DNA from: Oligoflexia bacterium
Lineage (GTDB): Bacteria > Bdellovibrionota > UBA1018
Direction: 5' to 3'
DNA: 64,000 bases
Assembly (NCBI GenBank): GCA_014376785.1
Contig: JACMQW010000082.1
Coordinates: 54,829 to 118,828 of the forward strand
Shown: piece after piece, positions 27,312-36,270 of the stretch
Layout: the number at the start of each line of letters is the position of its first letter
How positions within the stretch are numbered: the stretch's first letter is position 1
The notes under the pieces: model-generated
The model's database searches: none
Seen by the model: the letters and a program-made list of their open reading frames with translations, nothing else
Told to the model about the DNA's origin: nothing
Position numbers and translations under genes: made by a program

Positions 27312-29167
27312 TCTTCAAACCGAGTGCGCGGAACCCGCGCGACCGTGGGACGACCATGCGGGCAATTCCACGGGTGTTCACAAGCCATGAGGTCAGAGAC
27401 GATTTCGGCGGCTACTTCTGGATTAATTCGATCACCTGCGCGGACCGCGGAATGGCAGGCCTCTGATGCGAGCTTTTCAAACAATCGTTCATCAAATTTC
27501 AACCGCTCTCCCACGTCGTCATCCGCGAGGTTTCGAAGTTTCTCCACCAAACTAAAAAGGCGCGTGCGTAAGTTTGCGGTTCCCCATTCGGCGGGGATGG
27601 CGCGGAAAAGGAGATTTTCCTCGCCGAAAATTTCGGATTCGAATCCGAGTTTTTCTAGAAGCGGAAGTCTTGCTTCGATGACGTTTCGATCCTCGACTGG
27701 AAATTTTACCACTTCGGGAAGGAGGAGTACTTGCGCTGGGGCGCTCGTTCCTTCCGACAGCGCGCGCTTTCGTAGAATTTCGAATCGAATGCGCTCATGG
27801 GCGGCATGCTGGTCGACGAGCGCGAGCTCGTGTCCAAAATCATACATGAGGTAAGTTTGGAAAAGGATGCCGGCAAAGCGGTCGGGGGTGAAGGGGTGGG
27901 CTGGCTTTGGGGCGGCGCCGTCCAGCGACGGAGTCGCCTCCGAACAGAAGTTCTGCGAACGTTGCACCTCCGTAAGGCCGTCCAGCGACAGTGTCGCCTC
28001 CGACCGTGAAGCCTCCGAACGGGAGGTCTGCATGGCAGAAGTGAGTTCATCACTGGCGGAGGAGAAAAAAGAATTCTGGGATCCCGGCAAGAGCGTGGCA
28101 GTAAAAGGAGAATTTTCAAGCGACCGTACAGTGGCTCCCGGTCCGAAGTTCATTTCTCCGCGAGCAAACCCGACCGACCCGTGTTTCTTCACCATCTCTT
28201 CGCCGAGACGTTGAATGGTTCGAAAGATTTGCGAACTATTCAAAAATCGAAGTTCGGTTTTCGTTGGGTGAACGTTCACGTCGAGAAGTTGGGGAGGGAG
28301 GTCGAGGTAAAGAGCGAGGGCGGGAAATTGGCCGGGTAATAAAGCTTGGCGAAAGGGCGAGAGCAATGCTTGCTGGACCAGTCGATCGCGGACCGCACGG
28401 CCGTTTACGATTTGAACCATTTTTCGCATCTGGGGCGAGGTCGCGCCCTGGAGCCAGTGGATTCGCGCCCGAATCGCGCCGGCTTCGACGGTTTCTTCGG
28501 TGATGACCGGAAAGTCATTCGAGTCGCCTAAGATTCGCGCAACTCGCGCAGACTCTTCTTCGGGACGCGCTGAAAAAAGAACGCGAGCTTCGGTTTCGAG
28601 TTTGAAGCCCACGTGCGGATGAGTGAATGCCAGCCGCTCCATCCAGTCGCGGACCGCCGAAACTTCGGAAGTGGCGGATTTTAAAAATTTTAGGCGCGCA
28701 GGAATCTGAGAAAACAGTGCACGGACTTGCATTCGCGTCCCATGCTTTTTCCCATGGAAACTTCCGAAGGTGGTGTCGGTCACTTTTCCTTCACGCCACT
28801 CGAGCGTGAGATCCGAATCGATTTCGCGGGAAAGAATCGAAAGATCAGCACAGGCGGAAATGCTCGGCAGCGCCTCGCCGCGAAACCCCAGGGTCGAGAG
28901 CCGCTCTAAATCAGAGACCTCTCGAATTTTACTGGTCGCGTGGCGGAGGACCGCGATCTCGAGGTCTTCACGGCTCATCCCGTTCCCATTATCCAGGACT
29001 TCGATGAGCGCCTTTCCACCGTCTTCGAGTCGAACTGAAACCTCAGTCGCCCCCGCGTCGAGCGCATTTTCGACGAGTTCTTTCACGACGCTGCCAGGAC
29101 GTTCGACGACCTCGCCGGCGGCGATTCGTTCAGCAACGAGAGGGGAGAGGATTTCGATCCGTTTCAC
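27290..29167 (-). CDS. mutL: DNA mismatch repair endonuclease MutL
   Basis: The N-terminal GHKL ATPase has KELVENALDAGATEV, DNGNGMSREDL and LGFRGEALPSISA. The C-terminal domain has the endonuclease motif DQHAAHERIRFE (DQHA-x2-E-x4-E), ACHSAVRAGD and CPHGRP, so this is the nicking form of MutL rather than the E. coli type. MutL links MutS mismatch recognition to strand removal; mutS is not in this window. The linker (about residues 385-430) holds an in-frame duplicated segment with two near-identical 27-base units. Start ATG at 29167, 13 bases after the diguanylate cyclase gene. Confidence 0.94.
   Translation of the reverse strand: MKRIEILSPLVAERIAAGEVVERPGSVVKELVENALDAGATEVSVRLEDGGKALIEVLDNGNGMSREDLEIAVLRHATSKIREVSDLERLSTLGFRGEALPSISACADLSILSREIDSDLTLEWREGKVTDTTFGSFHGKKHGTRMQVRALFSQIPARLKFLKSATSEVSAVRDWMERLAFTHPHVGFKLETEARVLFSARPEEESARVARILGDSNDFPVITEETVEAGAIRARIHWLQGATSPQMRKMVQIVNGRAVRDRLVQQALLSPFRQALLPGQFPALALYLDLPPQLLDVNVHPTKTELRFLNSSQIFRTIQRLGEEMVKKHGSVGFARGEMNFGPGATVRSLENSPFTATLLPGSQNSFFSSASDELTSAMQTSRSEASRSEATLSLDGLTEVQRSQNFCSEATPSLDGAAPKPAHPFTPDRFAGILFQTYLMYDFGHELALVDQHAAHERIRFEILRKRALSEGTSAPAQVLLLPEVVKFPVEDRNVIEARLPLLEKLGFESEIFGEENLLFRAIPAEWGTANLRTRLFSLVEKLRNLADDDVGERLKFDERLFEKLASEACHSAVRAGDRINPEVAAEIVSDLMACEHPWNCPHGRPTVARVPRTRFEEWFQRRV
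27917..28003. repeat. Direct repeat units inside the mutL linker
   Basis: Units at 27917-27943 and 27977-28003 match at 25 of 27 bases and are 60 bases apart. Each contains a small palindrome (gcgac flanking gtcgc). Both stay in frame with mutL and encode a Ser/Glu/Ala/Leu/Asp-rich segment in the flexible linker between the ATPase and endonuclease domains. Confidence 0.7.
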
Positions 29168-29179
29168 TCCCCCCGCGTA

Positions 29180-30139
29180 TCACGGAGCATCGGCAATGAC
29201 GACTTGGTTTCGTCCGGCGCCTTTTGCGGCGTACAGGGCTTGATCGGCATGCTTTAAAAGCGAGTTTGCCGACTCGATGCCCGTCGTCAATTCAGCCACT
29301 CCCATCGAAGTGGTCACCGAAAGGCGCTTCCCTTCATAAATGAAAGCGTGCGTCTCGACCGCCCCTCGAATGCGCTCCGCGATGTCGGAAGCGTCTTTAA
29401 TCCCGGTGTTCGCCAGGAGAAGGACAAACTCTTCGCCCCCGTAGCGGGCAAAAACGTCTTTCGGTCGGATGTGATTTGCCCGGACTAAGGCCGCGAATTC
29501 GCGCAGAACGTGGTCGCCCGCATCGTGGCCGTAGGTGTCGTTCACCTTTTTAAAATGGTCGAGATCGAAAAAGAGGAGGGCAAAATCGGTGTGAAGCGCT
29601 TTTGCTCGTTTAAACTCCACCTCTAAAACTTCCAGGAGGTAGCGTTTATTATAAAGTTTCGTGAGTGCGTCGGTGTGCGCCGCGGAACCGAGGTTCCCCA
29701 TGTAAAGCGTTTCAAGCTCCCCCTGAGGAAGAAACTTCATCACGGTATTCCCAAGCTTAATCATGTCTTCTTTTGCCAAAGGACGCGGAGCATCGGGGGC
29801 AAGTTTCTTATCGTTAATCAGAGATCCATTCGCGGATCCGAGATCGGTGATCAGGACTTTTCCACCGGACTTCGTCACTTTTGCGTGTCTGCGCGAAATG
29901 CTCTGATCGAGAATGGAAATATCCGCGGTCGGATCGCGGCCTAAAACCATTTCGTCTTGCGTGATGAAAAAGCGGTGCCCCTGCGGAGTTCCGCGAATGA
30001 TGATCAAGCAGGCTTCCTGCTCTTTCGCCTTCGCGAGTTCTTGGTTCATCGTCGCCTGGTCAGACGAGAGAACTTTCGTAGAATCGGAGCCGTCCGTATC
30101 ATCGGAACCCGGCGGAGGAAGATCGTCGAAAACAGCCAT
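29180..30139 (-). CDS. FHA-GGDEF diguanylate cyclase
   Basis: Domain order: an acidic N-terminus with Thr15 and Thr21 (SDSTKVL), an FHA domain at about 44-135 (GRD, SRRH, NGS), and a GGDEF domain at about 155-315 with RYGGEEF (GGEEF at 234-238) and an RxxD I-site (RPKD, 225-228) five residues before it. It should make cyclic-di-GMP, with product inhibition intact. An FHA-GGDEF arrangement is known from Bdellovibrio, where the FHA domain of one such cyclase binds a phosphothreonine near its own N-terminus. The Thr residues here could play that role, but that is inference. It sits between pgi and mutL. Confidence 0.9.
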   Translation of the reverse strand: MAVFDDLPPPGSDDTDGSDSTKVLSSDQATMNQELAKAKEQEACLIIIRGTPQGHRFFITQDEMVLGRDPTADISILDQSISRRHAKVTKSGGKVLITDLGSANGSLINDKKLAPDAPRPLAKEDMIKLGNTVMKFLPQGELETLYMGNLGSAAHTDALTKLYNKRYLLEVLEVEFKRAKALHTDFALLFFDLDHFKKVNDTYGHDAGDHVLREFAALVRANHIRPKDVFARYGGEEFVLLLANTGIKDASDIAERIRGAVETHAFIYEGKRLSVTTSMGVAELTTGIESANSLLKHADQALYAAKGAGRNQVVIADAP

Positions 30140-30187
30140 GATCTCGAAACTTTACGTGCCAGACCGCGTGCGGGTCAATGGAAGGAT

Positions 30188-31627
30188 TTAGTTTCTCTGA
30201 TCGCCATCATCCGCGCGGTCTCGGTTCGCATAGGTTCGGAGGCGTGCGACCGGCGAATTGTCGTCTGTATCGTCAATGTTTTTACGGTCTCCGGCAAGCC
30301 GAGTCAGGGATTCCTTAATGTAGATTTTTCCTTCTTCGACTCCCGGTTGGTCGAACGGGTTCACATTCCACAACGTTCCCGTAAACGCCGTCATCACACA
30401 CGCCGCGAAGTAGAGCGATCCCATATTTCTCTCGTCCAGTCGCTCGACGTTAATCGTGAAATGGGGACGGCTTCGCTTCGTCAGAACGAGTGCGATCGCC
30501 TGGTATTCGACGCGAAGGAGGGAGTGGAGGGTGTGCCCCTCCAAAATTTGAAACGCCGGAAGGGTGGCCGAATTGAATTTTCCTTTCAAACGGTTCAAAT
30601 GCGGAATCTTCACTTCGTCAGCGACTTGTTCGACGTTCATGAAAAAGGTCACTTTATCATCCGGGCCATCCCGAAGGAGTTGCAGGATCGAATGTTGGTC
30701 GGTCGCGCCCAGCGCGGACAGAGGCGTGAACCCTTTCAAGTCTTTCCCAAGCGATTCTGCCCAAAGTTGGACAAACCAAGCGCCAAACTGTTTCAAGCCC
30801 GTCGCATAAGGCATGATCACGTGTATCGGGCGTTTTTCGAAATGGGCGAGCAAATCCGCGCTGATTTGAAAAAGTGCATTTTTCTCGCAGGCTTTCGCGT
30901 CGGTGGTCGTCTTATCGCAGTAATCCCGAATCTGAGTCGCGCCTTTAATGAACTCACGCATGTCGAGCCCGGCGAGAAAACCCGGAAACGTTCCGACGGG
31001 AGAAAAAATCGAGAACCGTCCACCGATCGAAGGGTGGATAGAGAGCGTCGGAATTCCTTGCTCAGTGGTGAAGGCGCGCAAATCGCCTTTGGTCGGGTCG
31101 GTGATCCCGACCGTGTGGGTTTTCCAGCGTTCATTCCCGAGCCACTCGAGAGCGAGGAGGAACTGGGCCATCGTCTCAAACGTCGTTCCTGATTTCGTCA
31201 CGCAGACCACCAGTGTCGTCGCGGGCGATAGAGTCTTTAACGTTTCGTTCCAGTCAGTCGGATCCGGATTTTCTAGGAAATGGACGCGCAGTCCGCTTTC
31301 AGCCTGCGGCTTCAAAGCAGAAAGCAGAGAAATCGGGCCGAGGCTTGAGCCGCCGATGCCTAAGAAGAGGGCGTCCGTAAATTTTCCAGAAGCGAGGATT
31401 TCCTTCGCCATTTTTTCCGAAGCGTCGATATCCGAAACGGCCGTGTTCGTCAGTGAATCGTAAAAACCGATCTCTCCAGTAGCAAACCGCGCCTTGAGCT
31501 GATTCCAGGTGTCGAAAAATTTCTGACCTCCCATCGCGGATCCCGAGAGAGATTTTGCGGGCCGAAGCAGACTCGACCAATCGTACATCAACGGAGAGGA
31601 ACCAAGGCGGGCGGCGGTGATAGACAT
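30188..31627 (-). CDS. pgi: Glucose-6-phosphate isomerase
   Basis: The start at 31627 opens MSITAARLG; a longer frame to 31663 is less likely. Family blocks are ALFLGIGGSSLGPISL, VTKSGTTFETMAQF (the sugar-phosphate SIS site), GGRFSIFSPVGTFPGFLAG, and QHSILQLLRDG. The C-terminal helix has NPFDQPGVEEGK. It interconverts glucose-6-phosphate and fructose-6-phosphate. At about 479 residues it is of the shorter bacterial type. No other glycolysis genes are adjacent. Confidence 0.93.
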   Translation of the reverse strand: MSITAARLGSSPLMYDWSSLLRPAKSLSGSAMGGQKFFDTWNQLKARFATGEIGFYDSLTNTAVSDIDASEKMAKEILASGKFTDALFLGIGGSSLGPISLLSALKPQAESGLRVHFLENPDPTDWNETLKTLSPATTLVVCVTKSGTTFETMAQFLLALEWLGNERWKTHTVGITDPTKGDLRAFTTEQGIPTLSIHPSIGGRFSIFSPVGTFPGFLAGLDMREFIKGATQIRDYCDKTTTDAKACEKNALFQISADLLAHFEKRPIHVIMPYATGLKQFGAWFVQLWAESLGKDLKGFTPLSALGATDQHSILQLLRDGPDDKVTFFMNVEQVADEVKIPHLNRLKGKFNSATLPAFQILEGHTLHSLLRVEYQAIALVLTKRSRPHFTINVERLDERNMGSLYFAACVMTAFTGTLWNVNPFDQPGVEEGKIYIKESLTRLAGDRKNIDDTDDNSPVARLRTYANRDRADDGDQRN

Positions 31628-31684
31628 GCGGACGATTGAACAGAAAAGGAGCCCTGGGAGCAAGTGATTAAGTGAATCCCCGGA

Positions 31685-31727
31685 TAAAAAATGCCCGAAT
31701 TCAGCCGCAAAGAGCCGAAATCGGGCG
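31685..31727 (-). terminator. Intrinsic terminator after the MHS transporter
   Basis: On the minus strand GCCCGATTTCGGC pairs with GGCTGAATTCGGGC with one mismatch, followed by ATTTTTT. It lies about 20 bases after the transporter stop codon (31748). Confidence 0.75.
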
Positions 31728-31747
31728 AAGGGTTAAAATCGAAAAAA

Positions 31748-33109
31748 TCACGTGTCCGCGAGCTTTTTCCGGAAGGTCTCGGGAACGTAAATGCAACCGA
31801 TGACAAAGGTTACGGCAGCAATTGCGATCGGGTAGAAAACGCCTGCGTGGAGATTGCCCGAGCGAGCGACTGCCCAAGTTCCGATCAGAGGAACGACCCC
31901 ACCGAAAACGCCGTTTCCAATGTGGTAAGGCAGCGACATCGAAGTGTAACGAATTTTCGTCGGGAAGAGTTCCACCAAGAAGGCGGCAATCGGACCGTAG
32001 ACCATCGTCACGTACATCACCTGGATCCAGACCAGAAGCCCGAGCGCAAACACATTTGGATTCGGCGATCCGAGTTCAGGCATCGCAGCGTTAAAGCCGG
32101 AAGCAGACAGCATGCCGCTGTAAATCGGATAGTAAGTGAGCGCGGCGAGAATGAGTCCGGTCATGATGATCTTTTTTCTTCCGATTCGGTCCGATAATGC
32201 GCCGAACACGATGAAGAAAGGGGTCGCGCAGAGGAGAGCGACCGCAATGATTTCATTTGCGAGGACGAAATTCACTTTCAATACCGTCTGCAGATAATAA
32301 AGCGCGTAGAACTGACCCGTATACCAAACAACTCCCTGACCCATGGTAGCACCAAAAAGGGCCATAATGACAAGGCGGCGATTTGCCGGTTCCACGAAAC
32401 TATCGCGAAGCGGAGAGGTCGAAGCTTTTCCTGAAGATTTCAATTTTTGAAAAACGGGTGACTCTTTCATTTTCTTTCGGAGGACGAACGAAAAAACCAC
32501 GAGGATCACCGACAGGAGAAACGGCAGACGCCAGCCCCACTCTTTGAATGCGTCTTCACCGAGCGACTGACGAGAGATGAGAATCACGCCGAGAGAAACG
32601 AAGAGTCCGAGGGTTGCCGTCGTTTGGATGAAGCTCGTGTAATATCCGCGCTTTTTATCCGGACAGTGTTCTGCAACATAGGTTGCAGCCCCGCCGTATT
32701 CTCCGCCGAGGGCGAGACCCTGAAGGAGGCGAAGGAGGAGTAAGAGGAAAGGAGCGAGTATGCCCACTTGTTCATAGGTCGGAAGGCAGCCAATTAAAAA
32801 AGTAGAACCACCCATAATCAGAAGGGTTACGAGAAAAGCGTATTTGCGTCCGACCACATCGCCAATCCGACCGAAAACCAATGCGCCGAAGGGACGAACG
32901 ACGAATCCCGTCGCGAAAGTAGCCAAGGTGAGCAGGAGGGCAACGACCTCATTCCCCTTCGGAAAAAAGTGACTCGCGATGATCGTCGCTAAACTTCCGA
33001 AGATGTAGAAGTCATACCACTCGATCAGAGTGCCTGCGGAGGAAGCTCCGATGACCTTCCAGATGTCTTTGGTTGAGACATCGTTGTTGCTCATGGATTC
33101 GGTTTTCAT
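31748..33109 (-). CDS. MFS transporter of the metabolite:H+ symporter (MHS) family
   Basis: A 12-segment major facilitator protein. GTLIEWYDFYIFGSLA is the MHS-family opening (as in ProP and KgtP), FGRIGDVVGRKYAFLVTLL is the motif A loop, and RLLQGLALGGEYGGAATYVAE is the diagnostic MHS block. A second GALSDRIGRKKIIM loop marks the second half. MHS members move carboxylates, betaines or other organic anions with protons; the substrate cannot be told here. GAGGAAA precedes the ATG. The gene is divergent from the DUF3311/SSS pair. Confidence 0.87.
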   Translation of the reverse strand: MKTESMSNNDVSTKDIWKVIGASSAGTLIEWYDFYIFGSLATIIASHFFPKGNEVVALLLTLATFATGFVVRPFGALVFGRIGDVVGRKYAFLVTLLIMGGSTFLIGCLPTYEQVGILAPFLLLLLRLLQGLALGGEYGGAATYVAEHCPDKKRGYYTSFIQTTATLGLFVSLGVILISRQSLGEDAFKEWGWRLPFLLSVILVVFSFVLRKKMKESPVFQKLKSSGKASTSPLRDSFVEPANRRLVIMALFGATMGQGVVWYTGQFYALYYLQTVLKVNFVLANEIIAVALLCATPFFIVFGALSDRIGRKKIIMTGLILAALTYYPIYSGMLSASGFNAAMPELGSPNPNVFALGLLVWIQVMYVTMVYGPIAAFLVELFPTKIRYTSMSLPYHIGNGVFGGVVPLIGTWAVARSGNLHAGVFYPIAIAAVTFVIGCIYVPETFRKKLADT

Positions 33110-33205
33110 AATTTTCCTCGTTTGTAACCATACACTGAATAGAGTTTACTTCCGTACCTATCTATTGTGACACCGATTCGGTTCAGAACGAAAGGCTAAG
33201 CATCC

Positions 33206-33439
33206 ATGTCTCGAGCCCCTCTTCGAAATTCATTTCATTTATTACTTCTCCTGCCATTTTTAGGACTGCTCTCGGTGCCGCTCTACAACCGTGCAGACCC
33301 TGAGATTTTAGGCTTTCCTTTCTTTTACTGGTTTCAGTTCGCCTGGGTGCCAGTGACCTCGCTGCTGACTTACTTCGTTTATCGACGAGATAAAAAAATC
33401 GAGGCTGCCAGCCACGTGAACGGAGATCGTCATGTCTGA
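33206..33439 (+). CDS. DUF3311 small membrane protein
   Basis: A 77-residue protein with two hydrophobic segments (LLLLLPFLGLLSVPLY and FYWFQFAWVPVTSLLTYFVY) and the DUF3311 pattern NRADPEILGFPFFYWF. Members sit directly before SSS-family symporters and are thought to help them. It overlaps the symporter start by 8 bases. Confidence 0.8.
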   Translation: MSRAPLRNSFHLLLLLPFLGLLSVPLYNRADPEILGFPFFYWFQFAWVPVTSLLTYFVYRRDKKIEAASHVNGDRHV

Positions 33440-34925
33440 AATCAAGTGGACAGCCCTTTCGGTTTTTCTTTTTTTCTTTCTCTTGGTAACCGTCCTCGGC
33501 TTCGTTGCTTCGCGGTGGAACTCGAAAGATTCAAAAGGGGTGGGGAGTACGCTAGATGAATGGGGCCTGGGCGGGCGCCAGTTTGGCGCTTGGATCACAT
33601 GGTTTTTAGTCGGGGGGGATTTTTACACGGCCTACACCGTGATTGCCGTGCCGGCGCTGGTGTACGCCGTCGGTGCTTACGGATTTTTTGCGCTCCCTTA
33701 TACAATTCTCGTCTACCCCTTCATTTACAAGGTCATGCCGAAATTATGGCAAGCGGCGCATGAACGCGGCTGTGTGACGGCAGCGGACTACGTTTACGAT
33801 CGCTACACCGACCGACGTCTCGAGTATGCCGTCGCAATCACGGGGTTACTCGCGACGATGCCTTACATCGCGCTCCAGTTAGTCGGTATGGAAGTGGTCT
33901 TAAAAGCGATGGGACTTCACGGAGAAATGCCGCTCATCATCGCGTTTCTGATTCTCGCATTTTACACTTACTCCAGTGGCCTTCGCGCTCCTGCGCTGAT
34001 CGCATTTGTAAAAGACGTCATGATTTATATCGTGGTGATCGCCGCGGTCATTCTCATTCCGATTAAACTCGGAGGTTACGCAGCGGTCTTTGCGGCGGCG
34101 TCGACAGCGTTCGCTTCGAAAGGCGGAGCAACCGGAACTCTTCTGCAGCCGGGGCAGCTCTTGCCATTTGCGACTCTCGCTCTCGGTTCAGCATTTGCGG
34201 CTTTCATGTATCCGCACACGATGACCGGAGTACTGGCGGCGAAAAACGCGGACGTGGTTCGAAAGAATGCGATCTTTTTGCCGGCTTACACAATCTTGCT
34301 TGGGATGATCGCGCTGCTCGGCCTGATGGCCTTAGCCGCTGGAATTAAGCCTGAAAACCCCACGGAAGTCGTACCGCTTCTTTTTAACCGAATCTTTCCC
34401 GAATGGTTCAGTGGATTCTCGTTCGCCGCGATCGCCATCGGCGCTCTGGTGCCCGCAGCGGTGATGTCGATCGGAGCTTCGAGTCTCTTCACGCGAAATC
34501 TCTGGAAGCCGCTTGTGAATCCAAACCTCACTCCGGCAGGCGAAGCGCAAACTGCGAAAATCGTGTCCTTGGTGGTGAAGTTCGGCGCGCTCGCTTGTAT
34601 CGTCGGGCTGCCGACAAAATTTGCGATCGACCTTCAGCTTCTCGGGGGTGTTTGGATGCTCCAGATTTTCCCGGCCGTCGTTTGCGGACTTTTTATGAAG
34701 CGTGTTCACACCGGGGGACTCTTTTGGGGTTGGCTTGCGGGAGCCGTTTTCGGAACCACGCTGGCATTCTCAAGCGGGATATTGAAACCCGTTTACGGCG
34801 TTGTGATCGGAGGCGAGACCTATTCGGTTTACATCGGCCTTCTCGCTCTCGCCTTAAATCTGGTGATTACTTTCGCGGCCACGGTGATTTCGCCGTCTAA
34901 AGCTAACCAATCTCGGTTCGCGTAA
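33432..34925 (+). CDS. Sodium:solute symporter family (SSS) transporter
   Basis: A 497-residue protein with about 13 hydrophobic segments. Features: WGLGGRQFGAWITWFLVGGDFYTAYT near the start, RRLEYAVAITGLLATMPYIALQLVGM, and AFMYPHTMTGVLAAKN (the SSS helix 6-7 region), with an alternating S/T-rich unwound helix. SSS carriers with a DUF3311 partner often take up monocarboxylates such as pyruvate or acetate, so that is the best guess. Transcription ends at the hairpin just after the stop. Confidence 0.87.
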   Translation: MSEIKWTALSVFLFFFLLVTVLGFVASRWNSKDSKGVGSTLDEWGLGGRQFGAWITWFLVGGDFYTAYTVIAVPALVYAVGAYGFFALPYTILVYPFIYKVMPKLWQAAHERGCVTAADYVYDRYTDRRLEYAVAITGLLATMPYIALQLVGMEVVLKAMGLHGEMPLIIAFLILAFYTYSSGLRAPALIAFVKDVMIYIVVIAAVILIPIKLGGYAAVFAAASTAFASKGGATGTLLQPGQLLPFATLALGSAFAAFMYPHTMTGVLAAKNADVVRKNAIFLPAYTILLGMIALLGLMALAAGIKPENPTEVVPLLFNRIFPEWFSGFSFAAIAIGALVPAAVMSIGASSLFTRNLWKPLVNPNLTPAGEAQTAKIVSLVVKFGALACIVGLPTKFAIDLQLLGGVWMLQIFPAVVCGLFMKRVHTGGLFWGWLAGAVFGTTLAFSSGILKPVYGVVIGGETYSVYIGLLALALNLVITFAATVISPSKANQSRFA

Positions 34926-34943
34926 GGAAGCGAAGAACAAATT

Positions 34944-34986
34944 AAAAAGAGGCGCTCACTCCTAGGGAGTCAGCGCCTCTTCTCTT
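34944..34986. terminator. Bidirectional intrinsic terminator
   Basis: AAGAGGCGCT at 34947-34956 pairs perfectly with AGCGCCTCTT at 34972-34981, with an inner 5-base stem (ACTCC/GGAGT). A and T tracts flank it. It lies between the convergent symporter (stop 34925) and porin (stop 35039) genes. Confidence 0.85.
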
Positions 34987-35038
34987 GGTAATTTGGGCTA
35001 CACCCTATTAACCTTGGCTGGGTCGTTCTTTCGAAAGC

Positions 35039-36211
35039 TTAGATCGAGAGGAAAAGCCCGGCATCGACCACGTAAGAGTGGCCGTTTCCGAAGTCTTTAA
35101 ACACAGTGTTGAAACGAGAAAGTTCCGTAAACCAGCTGAGTTTTTCCGACAACTTATGATCTATGCCGAGTTTTACCGCAACGTTGGTGGTGATCCCTAA
35201 TGTCGTGGCATCAAAGCTTCGGCGCCCCGCAGTGAGCGTCGATGCGTTCGATACAGCGCCTTTGTTCCGTACAGTCGCGAGACCCGCGGTTCCAAAGAGT
35301 GACCAAGCTTCGTCGAGTGGAAATTTTCCGCTGAGGAAACCGCCGACGTCGCGAACGCTGGTTGCGGCTCGTCCGCGAGAGAGGGTTAAGCTCCCGGTGT
35401 TTTCCAAGTTCTGGGAGGTGTAGACCTCAGCTCGGATGGATCCCGTGCCGACGCTTTTTTCTCCGAAAGCAGAAAGTCCGTAGACTCCGCGGCTCGCGTA
35501 GCCTCTCGGTGAACCGTCCGCGAGTTTCAGACGGCTTCCGATTGCCGATACTCCGACTCGGTTCATTCCCGTGCCGTAAGCGGCCGCGACCGCGAAGGTA
35601 GGGAGATCGGATTTTTCGATGTCTGCGTTGGTTGCGGTCGCATTCGATCCGACCATTCCAAGCGCATACCGCATTTCTAAATCACCGTGGCGATCCGTGA
35701 GGATCGCTTGGGAGCGCATAAATCCGGAGTTTCCGGCTTGAAAGTTATTCCCGACGTAGTTGTAGGTCGAAGTGTTGGTTGGAGAGAAAATATCCCAGTC
35801 TTGGCCGACCGTCAGGCGGCGAGTTTCAGAAAAGTCGTAATCGATTTTAGCGATCCGTACACGAGGGACCATTTGAGTGGTCGGAGAGGCTTTCGTAAAA
35901 TCAATAAAATCAAATTCAACGTAGCCGCGAGTGGTCGGATCTACGATTGCCTCCATTCCGAGTCGCGTTTGGGCGGCTTGGAAGGAGGTGACTTCTTTAT
36001 CGAGAAGGGTGAAGTCGCCCTGCGGGCGGGCAGCGGTAGGCGCGGCTAAGTTTTCTTGGCCGAAACTGTTCACCGCGCGGTTTGCACCGACGGCGCCGAC
36101 TTTAATAAATCCTTTTGCTTTGAGTTCGATCGCTTGGGCAGGGGAAGAGGCGACGCAAGCCACTGTGATAGCAACGGGCATAAGATAGAGAAGCGGTTTC
36201 ATTTTTTTCAT
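35039..36211 (-). CDS. Outer membrane porin, DcaP/beta-barrel type
   Basis: Signal peptide ending AQA near residue 27-28, then a beta-rich sequence: KAKGFIKVGAVGANRAV, SFQAAQTRLGMEA and GQDWDIFSP are characteristic of DcaP-like porins. Alternating aromatic/hydrophobic strands continue to the C-terminus, which ends in YVVDAGLFLSI, an Ile instead of the usual terminal Phe. Such porins pass organic acids across the outer membrane. Its start is 59 bases after the dicarboxylate symporter stop, on the same strand, so the pair may work together. Confidence 0.8.
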   Translation of the reverse strand: MKKMKPLLYLMPVAITVACVASSPAQAIELKAKGFIKVGAVGANRAVNSFGQENLAAPTAARPQGDFTLLDKEVTSFQAAQTRLGMEAIVDPTTRGYVEFDFIDFTKASPTTQMVPRVRIAKIDYDFSETRRLTVGQDWDIFSPTNTSTYNYVGNNFQAGNSGFMRSQAILTDRHGDLEMRYALGMVGSNATATNADIEKSDLPTFAVAAAYGTGMNRVGVSAIGSRLKLADGSPRGYASRGVYGLSAFGEKSVGTGSIRAEVYTSQNLENTGSLTLSRGRAATSVRDVGGFLSGKFPLDEAWSLFGTAGLATVRNKGAVSNASTLTAGRRSFDATTLGITTNVAVKLGIDHKLSEKLSWFTELSRFNTVFKDFGNGHSYVVDAGLFLSI

Positions 36212-36270
36212 CTCTCAAGCTTAAAGAATATTCTTAAAAAGCCGAGTTGAATTTACGGATTGCTGCCGAA

